Source of the DNA: Ignavibacteria bacterium
GTDB lineage: Bacteria > Bacteroidota > Ignavibacteria > Kapaibacteriales > UBA961
Reading direction: 5' to 3'
DNA: 64,000 nt
Assembly: GCA_016720145.1 (NCBI GenBank)
Contig: JADJXV010000028.1
Span: 248,001 to 312,000, forward strand
The notes beneath the pieces were generated by a model. The model had not been told where the DNA came from. It saw only the letters and a list, made by a program, of their open reading frames with translations, and did not search any database. Positions within the stretch are counted from its first letter, which is position 1. Each line of letters opens with the position of its first letter. Both the position numbers and the translations under genes were made by a program. Below, piece after piece: positions 44,507 through 54,274 of the stretch.

Positions 44507-47299
44507 ATGAAAATCCTCAAATACTACCTACTCATCGCAGTATTCCTCATCTTGGCTGCCGGTACGCAAGCCCAGGTGAATCATACTCTTACGTCGCCGC
44601 AAGATTTGCCCTCGCTGCTGTCTGCGCCCGGGAATGCAGGAACGGAGTTTTATTTTTCATTTCCGCCGTGTTATGAAGAAGATGGGGGTGGTCTTAATTA
44701 TTGTGGCGTATATATTGTTTCGAGTACGAGCCAGTTAATTACAGTTGAAGTTCCGGGTCGAAGTTGGAAGCAGGTAAAGCTGGTTGATAAAAATTCTACG
44801 TTAGAATTTCAAATTCCTACAGGTGTAGCACAACCATACTTAAAACGAGTAAGTTCATTAGCCCCTCCTGAAAGAATATATCAAAACTCAGCAGTTCATG
44901 TGTTTTCAGAATCTCCTGTTGTCGTTTACGGTGTAACACGTTACGATTATAATAGTGATGGATTTCTTGTTCTCCCAGTTACCTCGCTCGGAACAGAGTA
45001 TATCGTAGCTTCATACCAACAATTTACCTATAACAATAGTGGTGAACATTTTTATTTAGTCAGTGAAACTACTATCTCTGCTGCATACGACTCAACAGAA
45101 GTCACGTTTACCATGGGTGGAACGCCGGTTTCGGAAACGTCCGGCGGACTCAAACCCGGACAGGAAAAGCGATTTGTGATGCATAAAGGAGATGTGCTAT
45201 GTTTTGCAAGTAATGGAGGTAGTCAGGATATATCAGGGAGTTATGTCAAATCATCTAAGCCGGTTGCAGTGGTATCCGGGCATCAATGCGCTACTATTCC
45301 TGATGGAGTCGGTTGGTGTGATTACATCTCCGAGATGGAACTCCCGATGTACGCTTGGGGCAAGGAGTATCATGTAACGCCAATTTTCGGTCGGAAAAAG
45401 AATCCGATCATCCGCATTTTTGCCAAAGACAAAGATACGCGAGTCTATCGTGATGGCGTGCTGCTTGCGCAATTACCGCGGCTGACGCGCGAAATCAATG
45501 ATGGATACATGGAGCTTCGGGCAGATACAGGTGCGCCGCGGGCGATGGTAATTTCAGCAGAGAAGCCAATTTACGTGGTGATGTATAATACGGGGCAGAA
45601 TGACGACAGCGTTTCGAGTGACCCATTTCAAATGGTGCTGTTGCCGGTAGAACAGTATCCACGGGAGATAGTATTTTCGACACCGAATTCGAACGATAAA
45701 TCTAATAATTTCAAGCGGCATTATATCAATCTGGTTTATACTTGTACGCCCGCAGACAGCTCAATTCCCGATGATTTGGAATGCGCGTTTGTGAAAAATG
45801 GACAATTTGAATGGAAGAAAGTAAGCGAACGTTTTGGGGCGAATGCGGGGCAGATACTGAAGTCGGCGATTGGTAATAACATCTTTGCATTTAAGCAAAT
45901 TACATTGCCTGCTGATGGCGTTTATGCTCTCAGAGCCGGGGCGGATTTTGCGGCGTATTCGTATGGATTTTCAAACTATGACTCCTATGGATACCTAGCC
46001 GGCGCGGGATTGGAAAATAAATCAATTGACGATACCGAAAAGCCACGGGTGACATTCACACAGGAATGCGACGGTTCGATCAACAATGGAATCGTCGAGG
46101 ACTTTCCGCAGGACTCTGCCATGCGTTCTAATCTTGGATATCTAGGTATCGCAGCGGATACAAATTACAATTATGGATTCACGTATGGGCAGAAAATCAC
46201 GTATATCGCCGGACAGTCTCATAGTACCGATTGGTCGCTTCAAGTGATTGACCCATCCAAAGATGCGCGCGCGTCACTGCGCTTTGCCGACATGCGAGGG
46301 AATGATACGACCGTACAGGTGGAATATAAGGCTCTAGCCACAACACTCGAGCTAGCGCCAAACGTGAATTTTGGCGTGATGAAAAAGGATGAAAATGCGA
46401 GCACGGTAATACGGCTGCGCAATACGGGAAGTCAATCGAAGCGTATAATCCGCTTCGAGTTAGAGAAGGGAGATCAGGGTTTTGCACTCGGGACGACGCA
46501 GTTCACACTACCATTTGTTCTCGAACCCGGCGCATCCCGTGAATTCGCTCTTACTTTTCGCCAACCGACGAGTTCGACATATTTTGATCGTATTGGCATT
46601 GGCGATACCTGTAGCTTTACGTACGCAAGCGTGCTCGTGGCAGAAGTGGAGAAGGAGACTATCCCTCAAGTAACGGCAATTGATTATACATTCCCTAATT
46701 GTGTGATTAATAAGAGAATGGTAAATAAGGAAGTTGAACTCAAAAACACAGGAATAATTGATGCGATAATCTATTACAATGATTATAATCTCGCCCTGAG
46801 GAACACCCCATTCGACGCGGTCGATTGGTATCGTCCGTATCCACTGACCATCAAGCCGGGCGAGTCATTGAAATTTCAGGTCGATTTCGCTCCGCGTCAA
46901 AAGGGAACTTTTACCGCGCAGATTAGTTTTACGACCAATGCGCCGGGAAGTGATCATATCATCAATCTCCGCGGCACGGCAGTCGATTCGGTAAGTGCAG
47001 TAGAGGAAGGAAGTTCTGCATTCGGAAAACCAGTGAGTGAATGTTCATTCACTCTGACGCCGAATCCTATCAATCGTGATGGAGGAATGATAGAATTTAT
47101 GCTCCCCACACGCAGCCAAGCAGATATCTCCATCTATTCTTCAATTGGTGAAAAGGTCATAACTCTTGTCAATTCAACCGTTGATAGCGGCACTCATCAC
47201 ACGTCCATTCCGGTCGAGCGCTTGAGTGCGGGTGTGTATGTAGTGCGGATGGTGGTGGGGGATTGTGTGATGGAAAAGTCGATGGTGGTGGTGAAGTAA
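44507..47299 (+). CDS. IgGFc-binding-like T9SS protein with Hydin domain, copy 2
   Basis: 930 residues from ATG 44507, where the signal peptide starts (MKILKYYLLIAVFLILAAG ... QAQ). The first ~600 residues parallel copy 1 (SAPGNAGTEFYFSFPP, AVHVFSESPVVVYGVTRY, GFLVLPVTSLGTEYIVASY, GSYVKSSKPVAVVSGHQCA). Unlike copy 1 it has two added Hydin/choice-of-anchor-D repeats (about 620-840: NVNFGVMKKDENAS ... FALTFRQPTSS; FQVDFAPRQKGTFTAQISF). The sorting domain is almost the same as in copy 1 at DNA level. A surface adhesin-like role is inferred. Separated from copy 1 by 424 bases, so possibly independently transcribed. Confidence 0.85.
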   Translation: MKILKYYLLIAVFLILAAGTQAQVNHTLTSPQDLPSLLSAPGNAGTEFYFSFPPCYEEDGGGLNYCGVYIVSSTSQLITVEVPGRSWKQVKLVDKNSTLEFQIPTGVAQPYLKRVSSLAPPERIYQNSAVHVFSESPVVVYGVTRYDYNSDGFLVLPVTSLGTEYIVASYQQFTYNNSGEHFYLVSETTISAAYDSTEVTFTMGGTPVSETSGGLKPGQEKRFVMHKGDVLCFASNGGSQDISGSYVKSSKPVAVVSGHQCATIPDGVGWCDYISEMELPMYAWGKEYHVTPIFGRKKNPIIRIFAKDKDTRVYRDGVLLAQLPRLTREINDGYMELRADTGAPRAMVISAEKPIYVVMYNTGQNDDSVSSDPFQMVLLPVEQYPREIVFSTPNSNDKSNNFKRHYINLVYTCTPADSSIPDDLECAFVKNGQFEWKKVSERFGANAGQILKSAIGNNIFAFKQITLPADGVYALRAGADFAAYSYGFSNYDSYGYLAGAGLENKSIDDTEKPRVTFTQECDGSINNGIVEDFPQDSAMRSNLGYLGIAADTNYNYGFTYGQKITYIAGQSHSTDWSLQVIDPSKDARASLRFADMRGNDTTVQVEYKALATTLELAPNVNFGVMKKDENASTVIRLRNTGSQSKRIIRFELEKGDQGFALGTTQFTLPFVLEPGASREFALTFRQPTSSTYFDRIGIGDTCSFTYASVLVAEVEKETIPQVTAIDYTFPNCVINKRMVNKEVELKNTGIIDAIIYYNDYNLALRNTPFDAVDWYRPYPLTIKPGESLKFQVDFAPRQKGTFTAQISFTTNAPGSDHIINLRGTAVDSVSAVEEGSSAFGKPVSECSFTLTPNPINRDGGMIEFMLPTRSQADISIYSSIGEKVITLVNSTVDSGTHHTSIPVERLSAGVYVVRMVVGDCVMEKSMVVVK

Positions 47300-47332
47300 C
47301 GCGAGTTCGAAATATCAATATCGCCCTCATTC

Positions 47333-47525
47333 GAAGCCTGAAGGGCTTCAATTTCAATAGCCCCGCATCAAATGCGGGGGGGCAAAGACGAGCAACCCAC
47401 AAACCCCGGAGGGGTTTACTACCAGTTTTACCGTTGTTAAACCCCTTCAGGGTTTTGCGGGGAGAACGCTGCATTTCTCCACCGATTTCATCGGTGGCTA
47501 TTGATGTTCATCCCTTTCAGGGATG
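47333..47525. repeat. Cluster of six different short palindromes
   Basis: Stem-loops at 47333-47349 (GAAGCCTGAAGGGCTTC), 47361-47379 (CCCCGCATCAAATGCGGGG), 47401-47417 (AAACCCCGGAGGGGTTT), 47439-47456, 47479-47497 (CCACCGATTTCATCGGTGG) and 47509-47525 (CATCCCTTTCAGGGATG). Followed by two GGATGCAATCCGCCCCTAC copies near 47640-47680. No ORF; the convergent genes on both sides make this a natural terminator zone. Confidence 0.75.
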
Positions 47526-47698
47526 GAGTATGTTTATAGTGTGTCTCGATTTCGCCTATCTACATTGTATTTATAGAGAGTACGAACGACCATTCCCATA
47601 ATTAAATTCATAAGCTATATTTGACTGCACGACTTGGGCGGATGCAATCCGCCCCTACGAGGGATGCAATCCGCCCCTACTGTGAATAATTACCTTCC

Positions 47699-50527
47699 TT
47701 ACTTCACCACCGTCATCAACCGTGTCATACTTTTACCATCTGATGTTAATTGATAATAATACGAACCACTTGCAAGCTTGGCAATGAGCGTTTCCGGGAT
47801 TGTGATAGTATGATTTCCTGCCGGGAGTATTGATTCGACAAGAGTGGAAATTACTTGACCGTTTACATTCATTATCGTTAGTTGAGTTGTTGATTGCTTA
47901 TCAAGAGAGAAATAGATAGAAGTACTTGTGGATACAGGATTTGGGAAATTCTGTTCTAATGAAAATGAATACTCAACCGGCGATTCTTCTGCACTCACCG
48001 TGAGTGTACTTGCGAATGCGCCACCACCATGTGTACCGATGATGAGCTGTCCGTCCGACTCGCGGTAATCCATTGCTTCAACGGTCAGATTGCCAATAGT
48101 GGTAATTCCTTGCTGTGTCCAAATAGTATTTTCTCCATCGAGTTTGAGTGTGGTATAGAGTCCGGTACTTGTGCCAACTGCATAGACGATTGCGCCACTT
48201 TTACGGAGAATTTTCACACATCGGATCGAAGGTCCCCAACCGCTACCGTCGGCGTTCATTTCAAGATTACCGGCTACTGCATTCCACGTAGAACCTCCGT
48301 CAGTCGTTGCAAATAAACTAATTACGTTGTAATTCGAGAATGCTGTGAGGATCAGATCTGGGTCTTTAGAGTCAACAGAAATGGAAGATATAAAAGCATT
48401 TTTGGGAAATTTCGGTGAGGTGATTTCTTCGACTGCTCCTCCGGTTGATGCGCTTACAATTGCTGTATAGAGTTTGCCGAGATGTGTGCCAAGCCAGAGA
48501 ACATCCTCCACACTTCTACTCGCCGTCAGCGCCGTGATAAAATTTGATTGTGGAATAGCATCTGCAACTCTCGGCATGTCAACCCATTTCATCTGTGGGT
48601 ATTGAGTAGGATCGGCAAAACGGTCTAAGTCGGGAACAGTGAAGAGACGATTATTTGCAGGAATAAAAAGTACGTTTTCGTGCCACGGATCAAGATATGG
48701 ATTGGTCACAAACAGCTTCTGAGTGGAGTTAGCTATGTCATCGGGAGTGAGAGTAAACTGCGTTTTGCTTGGTTCTTCTAATAGATTAGCTGCTACGTAA
48801 CCGCTTTGTGCTGAAGTAATTGCAACGGAATTTTTATGACGGTAATTTGGTACGCATCCATCTCCGCTTGTGAGCTGTGTCCATGGAGTAAGTGCTGAAG
48901 AAGTAGTCGTCATGAACGAACTATTATCCTGAAAACCTCCGATAACACGTTTGTCGCCCGGCGCTTGATGGTCGAGTGTAATACCGTAAAACTGTGTGCA
49001 CGTATAGCCATTATTGAGTGAACGCCATGAGGTGAGCGTGGCAGTAGTTACATTCGAGAGCATTTCCACACCACCGTCGTTGGCAGAGTATAGTTTGTTC
49101 GGATCCTCAATGTCAAAGACTATATCATGTACATCCGGATGCATAGAGGTAGGCGGATTAACGATATACGGATATCCGCCTATATGCTTTACTTGTTCAC
49201 CATCGGCGAATCCATTCGTCGAATAATAAGCATTACTACCGGCAATGACCACTGCATTTTCGTCATCGGGCTTGACGGCAAGCGCGAGACAATAGCCGGA
49301 AAGTGAGGAAAATAGTCTATTACCTGTTGATTCATTTTGCAATTTCATCGAAAACAGTATCGATCGATTCTGCCAGATGCCACCTGTTCCTGCGCCATCT
49401 CCCTTTGAATATGTATATTTCCAGAAGGTATGGTCTTGATTATACAGATCGGTAAAGACATTGTTGTATGACTTTGGCTTTTGCGTCAAGATATAGACAA
49501 TTGAAGGGTTTGACGGGGCAATTGCTACTCGATATCGCCGGACGGAAGCAGGAAATGCAGCAGGTGTGATATCGGTCCATGTGTCACCGTCATCGCTCGA
49601 ACGGAAAACGCCGTATTGATCGGGATGTTCGCCCGCTTCATTCGCCGAAAGCGCGCCGTATATTATACCTGTCGGTGTAATAACTACTGAAGAATTAAAG
49701 CAGTTATTGGTGGAGTCACCGAGGACTAATTCCCAACTTTCACCGCCATCGCGTGAACGCATGATACCACCATAGCAAGCAGCGAAGACTTCATCAGTAG
49801 TCGAATTTGCAGGGTTCACTGCGATATCCCACACTCCTTGAAAGGATGTGATAAGCGTATTCGGAGTGAGGGAATTGACGAGAGTTGCGGGTAACGGCGA
49901 CCATGAAACGCCACCATCGATTGACTTATAAATACCCGAACCGGTGAGAATTGTACGAAGATTCGTACTTGTTCTACGATCAGTCGTCGAGAGCACTTCG
50001 CCCGTACCCATATACCAGATATTCGTTTTGCCCGGACGTTTGTCTTGGGTGATACAGCTCACATGCTGAAAAACACTCGCAGGTAACGTCTTTGTCCACG
50101 AAGCACCTGCGTCAATTGACCGCCACACACCTCCAGTCACACCGCCTGCGAGCATGATATTCGGATGATCAACATCTTGAGCGAAAGCGCGGGTGCGACC
50201 TCCAATATTATACGGACCAATTGGCGCAAATTGAAGAGAAATTTCCGTAGAAGTAATTTCCGTTTTTTTTGAGAATGATGAATGCGGGTGCGCAACCGGC
50301 AAAGTGCGAGCAAATTCAATTTCATGAATTCGGTGCATTGCCGGGAGTGTTTGAGAAATAGGATCTACTGTTTTGAGTAATTCCCATTCGAACCGTGCTG
50401 CAGGAGAATCATCACTATGCTTTTGTGGTAAAAGCTGTGCTTGGAGTGCATGTATCGGCAATGAAATCAATATGATACATGTATATTTGCAGAACAATTG
50501 ATAAAAAGTAGTATTGTGCATAGACAT
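47699..50527 (-). CDS. BNR-repeat (sortilin-like propeller) T9SS protein
   Basis: About 942 residues from ATG 50527; an upstream extension to 50611 is possible but would bury the signal peptide (TCIILISLPIHALQAQ). The body has repeated Asp-box motifs (SxDxGxxW): SIDAGASWTKT, SIDGGVSWSPL, SRDGGESWELV, SSDDGDTWTDI, TTDGGSTWNAV, which mark a multi-bladed beta-propeller. A type A sorting domain ends it (about 860-942, SLEQNFPNPVSTSTSIYF ... IMNVNGQVIST ... GSYYYQL). Such proteins are secreted and often called glycosyl-hydrolase-like, but no catalytic residues are identifiable. Alone on the minus strand. Confidence 0.85.
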   Translation of the reverse strand: MSMHNTTFYQLFCKYTCIILISLPIHALQAQLLPQKHSDDSPAARFEWELLKTVDPISQTLPAMHRIHEIEFARTLPVAHPHSSFSKKTEITSTEISLQFAPIGPYNIGGRTRAFAQDVDHPNIMLAGGVTGGVWRSIDAGASWTKTLPASVFQHVSCITQDKRPGKTNIWYMGTGEVLSTTDRRTSTNLRTILTGSGIYKSIDGGVSWSPLPATLVNSLTPNTLITSFQGVWDIAVNPANSTTDEVFAACYGGIMRSRDGGESWELVLGDSTNNCFNSSVVITPTGIIYGALSANEAGEHPDQYGVFRSSDDGDTWTDITPAAFPASVRRYRVAIAPSNPSIVYILTQKPKSYNNVFTDLYNQDHTFWKYTYSKGDGAGTGGIWQNRSILFSMKLQNESTGNRLFSSLSGYCLALAVKPDDENAVVIAGSNAYYSTNGFADGEQVKHIGGYPYIVNPPTSMHPDVHDIVFDIEDPNKLYSANDGGVEMLSNVTTATLTSWRSLNNGYTCTQFYGITLDHQAPGDKRVIGGFQDNSSFMTTTSSALTPWTQLTSGDGCVPNYRHKNSVAITSAQSGYVAANLLEEPSKTQFTLTPDDIANSTQKLFVTNPYLDPWHENVLFIPANNRLFTVPDLDRFADPTQYPQMKWVDMPRVADAIPQSNFITALTASRSVEDVLWLGTHLGKLYTAIVSASTGGAVEEITSPKFPKNAFISSISVDSKDPDLILTAFSNYNVISLFATTDGGSTWNAVAGNLEMNADGSGWGPSIRCVKILRKSGAIVYAVGTSTGLYTTLKLDGENTIWTQQGITTIGNLTVEAMDYRESDGQLIIGTHGGGAFASTLTVSAEESPVEYSFSLEQNFPNPVSTSTSIYFSLDKQSTTQLTIMNVNGQVISTLVESILPAGNHTITIPETLIAKLASGSYYYQLTSDGKSMTRLMTVVK

Positions 50528-50857
50528 TTGAAAAAATATTGAGAATAATAATTTCATGCAACTTACAAACATTCCTGAATATTGCAAGCAATGAACTTGA
50601 GCGAAAGACACCTAATTTGATGGATGAAATTAACAATAAAAAATATTCAGGAAATTGGGCTACTGCTTCAAAATGGTTGCTTTTGTAGACAACTACAATC
50701 GGAGAGATAGAGTAATAACTAATTATAGGTGTTGAGTTAAAGTTCTATTGGAGAAACCATAACTTTAGATCGACCGACATTCACAAATTTGTGAAAGTAA
50801 AATTTTCGTTCGTCATGGTAATAACCTATTGTTTTCATATACGGTAAAGACAATTTT

Positions 50858-51688
50858 ATGAATTCTACACTTCTTTTTTCACTCCTATTCCTTGTCACTA
50901 TTTTTCCGCTGAAGATAGCTGCACAAACGAATTTACCCCTGACAAGGACTGAAAATAGAATGCTTTTGTCCTTTCAATATCAACATCCTTTCTTCAAAAA
51001 TACAAGCACTGAGTTTAAGGTGTTATCAGGTTCATACGACCTGTCGATTGTAGCACCGATAAGCCGTACACTCAGCATTGTGGGTACGCTACCGTTTGCC
51101 GGGTATTCTGCTACTTCTCCGTTATTCACTGAATCTTCCGGAGCTATTGCTAATATATCTATGGGAATTAGTAATGTGTCTGTACCTGGATATTCAATTC
51201 TAAACGTAAAAATTTTCCTACCAACAGCGCCAAGTAGGGGTATAAATTCCGGAGCTATGATGTACGGATTATACCACCGATTCTATGAACTTGAGCAGTA
51301 TCTTCCCGAGGCGCTTAGCCTTCAAATACATTACTTTTATAAGAGGAATTTCAATGGACTCATGATAGGCGGGGTCATCGGTGGAACGGGGCTTATATCG
51401 ACTGGTAGAAGGTCTGATGAATTAGGAATTCTTGCACGGTATGGTGTAAGTATGGGATATGAAAATAAAGATTTGCGTATCGTTGCAGAATTCTTAGGAA
51501 TAGGAATTCTAACGAGAATAAGAATAACATCTCAAAATGATTTTGAACATTTTATAGCACTTAGCGGGCAATGGAGTGGCGGAAATGTCGTGAAGCCAAA
51601 GGTGAATATACATCTGCCCCTTAGCCACAATTTATCAAGAATATATGGTTGGTCGCTTATGATTGGGAGTGATGTTGTATTGCCGTGA
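50858..51688 (+). CDS. Predicted outer-membrane beta-barrel protein
   Basis: 276 residues with signal peptide 1-22 (ends KIAAQ). The mature chain is a series of amphipathic strands with aromatic girdle residues (RMLLSFQYQHPFF, LSLQIHYFYKRNFNGLMIGGVIGG, LRIVAEFLGIGI) and ends with hydrophobic residues rather than the classic Phe. It resembles small transporter- or MetA-pathway-like barrels but no family is certain. Monocistronic. The 330 bases upstream (50528-50857) hold no other gene that I can see. Confidence 0.6.
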   Translation: MNSTLLFSLLFLVTIFPLKIAAQTNLPLTRTENRMLLSFQYQHPFFKNTSTEFKVLSGSYDLSIVAPISRTLSIVGTLPFAGYSATSPLFTESSGAIANISMGISNVSVPGYSILNVKIFLPTAPSRGINSGAMMYGLYHRFYELEQYLPEALSLQIHYFYKRNFNGLMIGGVIGGTGLISTGRRSDELGILARYGVSMGYENKDLRIVAEFLGIGILTRIRITSQNDFEHFIALSGQWSGGNVVKPKVNIHLPLSHNLSRIYGWSLMIGSDVVLP

Positions 51689-51944
51689 TAGACAGCGGAA
51701 ACGAGGAAGTAAAAGCTCGGGGATTGTCTCTCGGGGTTTTTTTGTTAGAGATGTTAAGTTGTGTGATACTAATCAATTCGATAGATTCGTTTTACAAACA
51801 TATTAATTAAGGACTAAAGCATTACGGAATTACAACACTTGGATTACATACTTACGACTAATTTCTGCATATAATTGAACACATCGACGGAGCTCAGTGT
51901 AGACAGAAATTATTGTCTGCTTATTTTAAAGCGACTTACTGCAT

Positions 51945-52135
51945 CCAGACTTACGACTTATGACTTACTAACTTTCTACTCTCCAATTCCCCGACTTACG
52001 ACTTGCGACTTTCTGACTTACAACTTTCTTCCTTTCGACTTTCCAACTTACGACTTCTGCACTCTCTGACTTCCTGACTCCCCGACTTACGACTTACGAC
52101 TTTCCGACTTACGACTTGGATACTTACCACTTCTC
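51945..52135. repeat. GACTTACGACTT-type repeats left of ettA
   Basis: About 190 bases of degenerate (GACTTACGACTTTC)n, the complement of the GTAAGTCGTAAGTC motif found after ettA at 53884-53972. The stretch 51689-51944 before it shows no gene. Confidence 0.75.
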
Positions 52136-52159
52136 CACCTCTCCCTCCCCGATTATCCG

Positions 52160-52167
52160 TATTTTTG
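52160..52167 (+). promoter_or_regulatory. Putative -7 box of ettA
   Basis: TATTTTTG fits TAnnTTTG and predicts transcription start about 35 bases before ATG 52209. It lies downstream of the longer ORF start at 52116, arguing that the extension is not translated. Confidence 0.5.
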
Positions 52168-52208
52168 CACTCTCAAAACCGCATTCGTTACATTTTTTAG
52201 TGAAATTC

Positions 52209-53879
52209 ATGGATAATAAGATCATTTTTTCGATGGTGGGCGTGGGGAAAGTCCATAAGCCGAGCAAGCAAGTTTTAAAAGATATTTATCTCTCATTCTA
52301 CTACGGCGCGAAAATCGGTGTGCTGGGTTTGAATGGAGCAGGGAAGTCCACATTATTAAAAATTATAGCCGGATTAGACCCCGATTATATCGGTCAAATT
52401 ACTGCCAATAAAGGGATTACATTCGGTTACCTCCCACAGGAACCTCAGCTCGATCCCACCAAAACTGTTCTCGATATCGTACAAGAAGGTGCGCAGGCAA
52501 CGGTAAATCTTATCAAAGAGTATGAGGAAATCGGTATGAAATTCGCCGAACCCGATGCCGATTTTGATGCATTAATCGATCGTCAGGCAAAATTACAGGA
52601 AGAAATCGACCATAAAGGCGCCTGGGATATCGATGCCCGCCTCGAAATGGCAATGGACGCATTGCGGTGTCCGCCTGGAGATGCGGTAATTGGCGTTCTT
52701 TCCGGTGGTGAAAAACGCCGAGTCGCCTTATGTCGCTTGCTCTTACAGCAGCCGGACGTGTTACTTCTCGACGAACCTACCAACCACTTGGACGCCGAAA
52801 CAGTCGCATGGCTCGAAATGCACCTTGCTAAGTATGAGGGTACGATTATAGCCGTGACACATGATAGGTATTTCTTGGATAATGTAGCGGGTTGGATCCT
52901 CGAACTCGATAGAGGACAAGGAATTCCATTCGAAGGGAATTATTCGAGCTGGCTCGAGCAAAAACAAAAACGCCTTGCTTTAGAAGAAAAACAAGAATCC
53001 TCAAAACAAAAAGAACTCAAACGCGAGCTCGAATGGGTGCGGATGAGCGCCAAAGGTCGTCACGCAAAAAGCAAGGCGCGGATTTCATCCTACGAACGCA
53101 TGGTCGATGAGCAACAGGAAAAGCGTAATGAAGATATCGAGATTTACATTCCACCAGGACCACGTCTTGGTAATTTGGTAATTGAGGCGAATGATATTTC
53201 GAAAGCGTTTGGCGATAAATTCTATGGTGAACATCTCTCGTTTTCGTTGCCACCGGGTGGTATAATTGGAGTTATCGGAGCGAACGGTGCCGGTAAAACG
53301 ACGCTTTTCCGGATGATTACCGAACAAGAAAAGCCGGACGCGGGGACATTTAAAATTGGCGAGACTGTGAAACTTGGTTATATCGATCAAGATCGTCCGC
53401 TTGACCCCGAACTCTCAATTTGGCAAGCAATTTCCGGTGGCGATGATATTTTATATCTCGGCAATCGTGAAATGAATTCAAGGGCTTATGTAGGAAAATT
53501 TAATTTCAGCGGCACCGATCAACAGAAAAAAGTGACGATGCTTTCCGGCGGAGAGCGTAACAGGGTCCACCTTGCCAAAATGCTCAAAGAAGGCGCGAAT
53601 GTACTTTTGCTCGATGAGCCGACGAATGATTTGGATCTTAATACACTGCGAGCGCTCGAAGAAGCACTTCAAAATTTCGCAGGTTGCGCTGTGGTTATCT
53701 CCCACGATAGATGGTTCTTAGATAGAATTGCAACGCATATTCTTGCATTCGAAGGAGATAGCACCGTTCGCTGGTACGACGGCAACTACACCGAATACGA
53801 AGAAGACCGCCACAAGCGCCTCGGTATAGCAGCAGACCAACCGCATCGGCTCAGCTATCGGAAGTTGACGAGGGAGTGA
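52209..53879 (+). CDS. ettA: Energy-dependent translational throttle ABC-F ATPase
   Basis: 556 residues from ATG 52209, matching the ~555 of EttA. Two ABC modules: first Walker A GLNGAGKSTLL (about 45), signature LSGGEKRRVALCRLLL, Walker B VLLLDEPTNHLD; ABC-F linker with AKGRHAKSKARISSYERM (P-site tRNA-interaction motif region); second Walker A GANGAGKTTLF, signature LSGGERNRVHLAKML, Walker B VLLLDEPTNDLD. EttA binds the ribosomal E site and gates entry into elongation according to ATP/ADP ratio. No membrane segments. The upstream 31 codons in frame are repeat-derived and unlike any EttA. Confidence 0.95.
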   Translation: MDNKIIFSMVGVGKVHKPSKQVLKDIYLSFYYGAKIGVLGLNGAGKSTLLKIIAGLDPDYIGQITANKGITFGYLPQEPQLDPTKTVLDIVQEGAQATVNLIKEYEEIGMKFAEPDADFDALIDRQAKLQEEIDHKGAWDIDARLEMAMDALRCPPGDAVIGVLSGGEKRRVALCRLLLQQPDVLLLDEPTNHLDAETVAWLEMHLAKYEGTIIAVTHDRYFLDNVAGWILELDRGQGIPFEGNYSSWLEQKQKRLALEEKQESSKQKELKRELEWVRMSAKGRHAKSKARISSYERMVDEQQEKRNEDIEIYIPPGPRLGNLVIEANDISKAFGDKFYGEHLSFSLPPGGIIGVIGANGAGKTTLFRMITEQEKPDAGTFKIGETVKLGYIDQDRPLDPELSIWQAISGGDDILYLGNREMNSRAYVGKFNFSGTDQQKKVTMLSGGERNRVHLAKMLKEGANVLLLDEPTNDLDLNTLRALEEALQNFAGCAVVISHDRWFLDRIATHILAFEGDSTVRWYDGNYTEYEEDRHKRLGIAADQPHRLSYRKLTRE

Positions 53880-53883
53880 GTTT

Positions 53884-54057
53884 GTCAGTAGTAAGTCGTA
53901 AGTCTGTAAGTCGTAAGTCTGTAAGTCTGTAAGCCGGAAGTCGTAAGTCATAAGTCTGTAAGTCGTAAGTCAATTAGTTGATAATATCTTATGCAATAGT
54001 TGCCCTTTAAGTTCTTCAAGTCCCTTAAGTCCCTTAAGTCCCTTAAGTCCCTTAAAA
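53884..54057. repeat. GTAAGTCGTAAGTCT repeats and a 9-bp tandem repeat right of ettA
   Basis: 53884-53972 is (GTAAGTCGTAAGTCT)n, inverted relative to the tract left of ettA. 54010-54053 is a tandem repeat of AAGTCCCTT (about four perfect units plus a variant). Confidence 0.8.
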
Positions 54058-54076
54058 GCCCGCAAAATACCCCCAC

Positions 54077-54118
54077 AGGGCGGACCTCGGATAATCCCCG
54101 AAGTCCGCCCTATTTTTT
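54077..54118 (+). terminator. Rho-independent terminator after ettA
   Basis: AGGGCGGAC (54077-54085) pairs with GTCCGCCCT (54103-54111), extended inside by CGG/CCG, and is followed by ATTTTTT. About 200 bases after the ettA stop, downstream of the repeats. Confidence 0.8.
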
Positions 54119-54171
54119 GAGTTAGCAGACCAATATCCCACCAAACTACCTGAAAATTCACATACTTCTTG

Positions 54172-54200
54172 CACCTAACCCAAGGAATGATTATCTTCGC
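54172..54200 (+). promoter_or_regulatory. Weak promoter candidate of the BNR lipoprotein
   Basis: TATCTTCG (54192-54199) has one mismatch to TAnnTTTG, with TCTTG ending at 54171, 20 bases upstream, as a partial -33. The leader would be about 70 bases. Confidence 0.3.
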
Positions 54201-54274
54201 AGAAAAATTACGCTACTCTATAATTTATCAAAGAGTTCATTAGTTTTCATTCCACATATTTTCGAGGAAAAATT

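Noticed and set aside
51705..51745. Terminator after the beta-barrel gene (CTCGGGG...CTCGGGG then T7)
   Set aside because: The two GC blocks are direct, not inverted, so no stem forms.
52116..52208. N-terminal extension of EttA to 52116
   Set aside because: Extension lies upstream of the predicted -7 box, is partly repeat sequence and does not match the family start.
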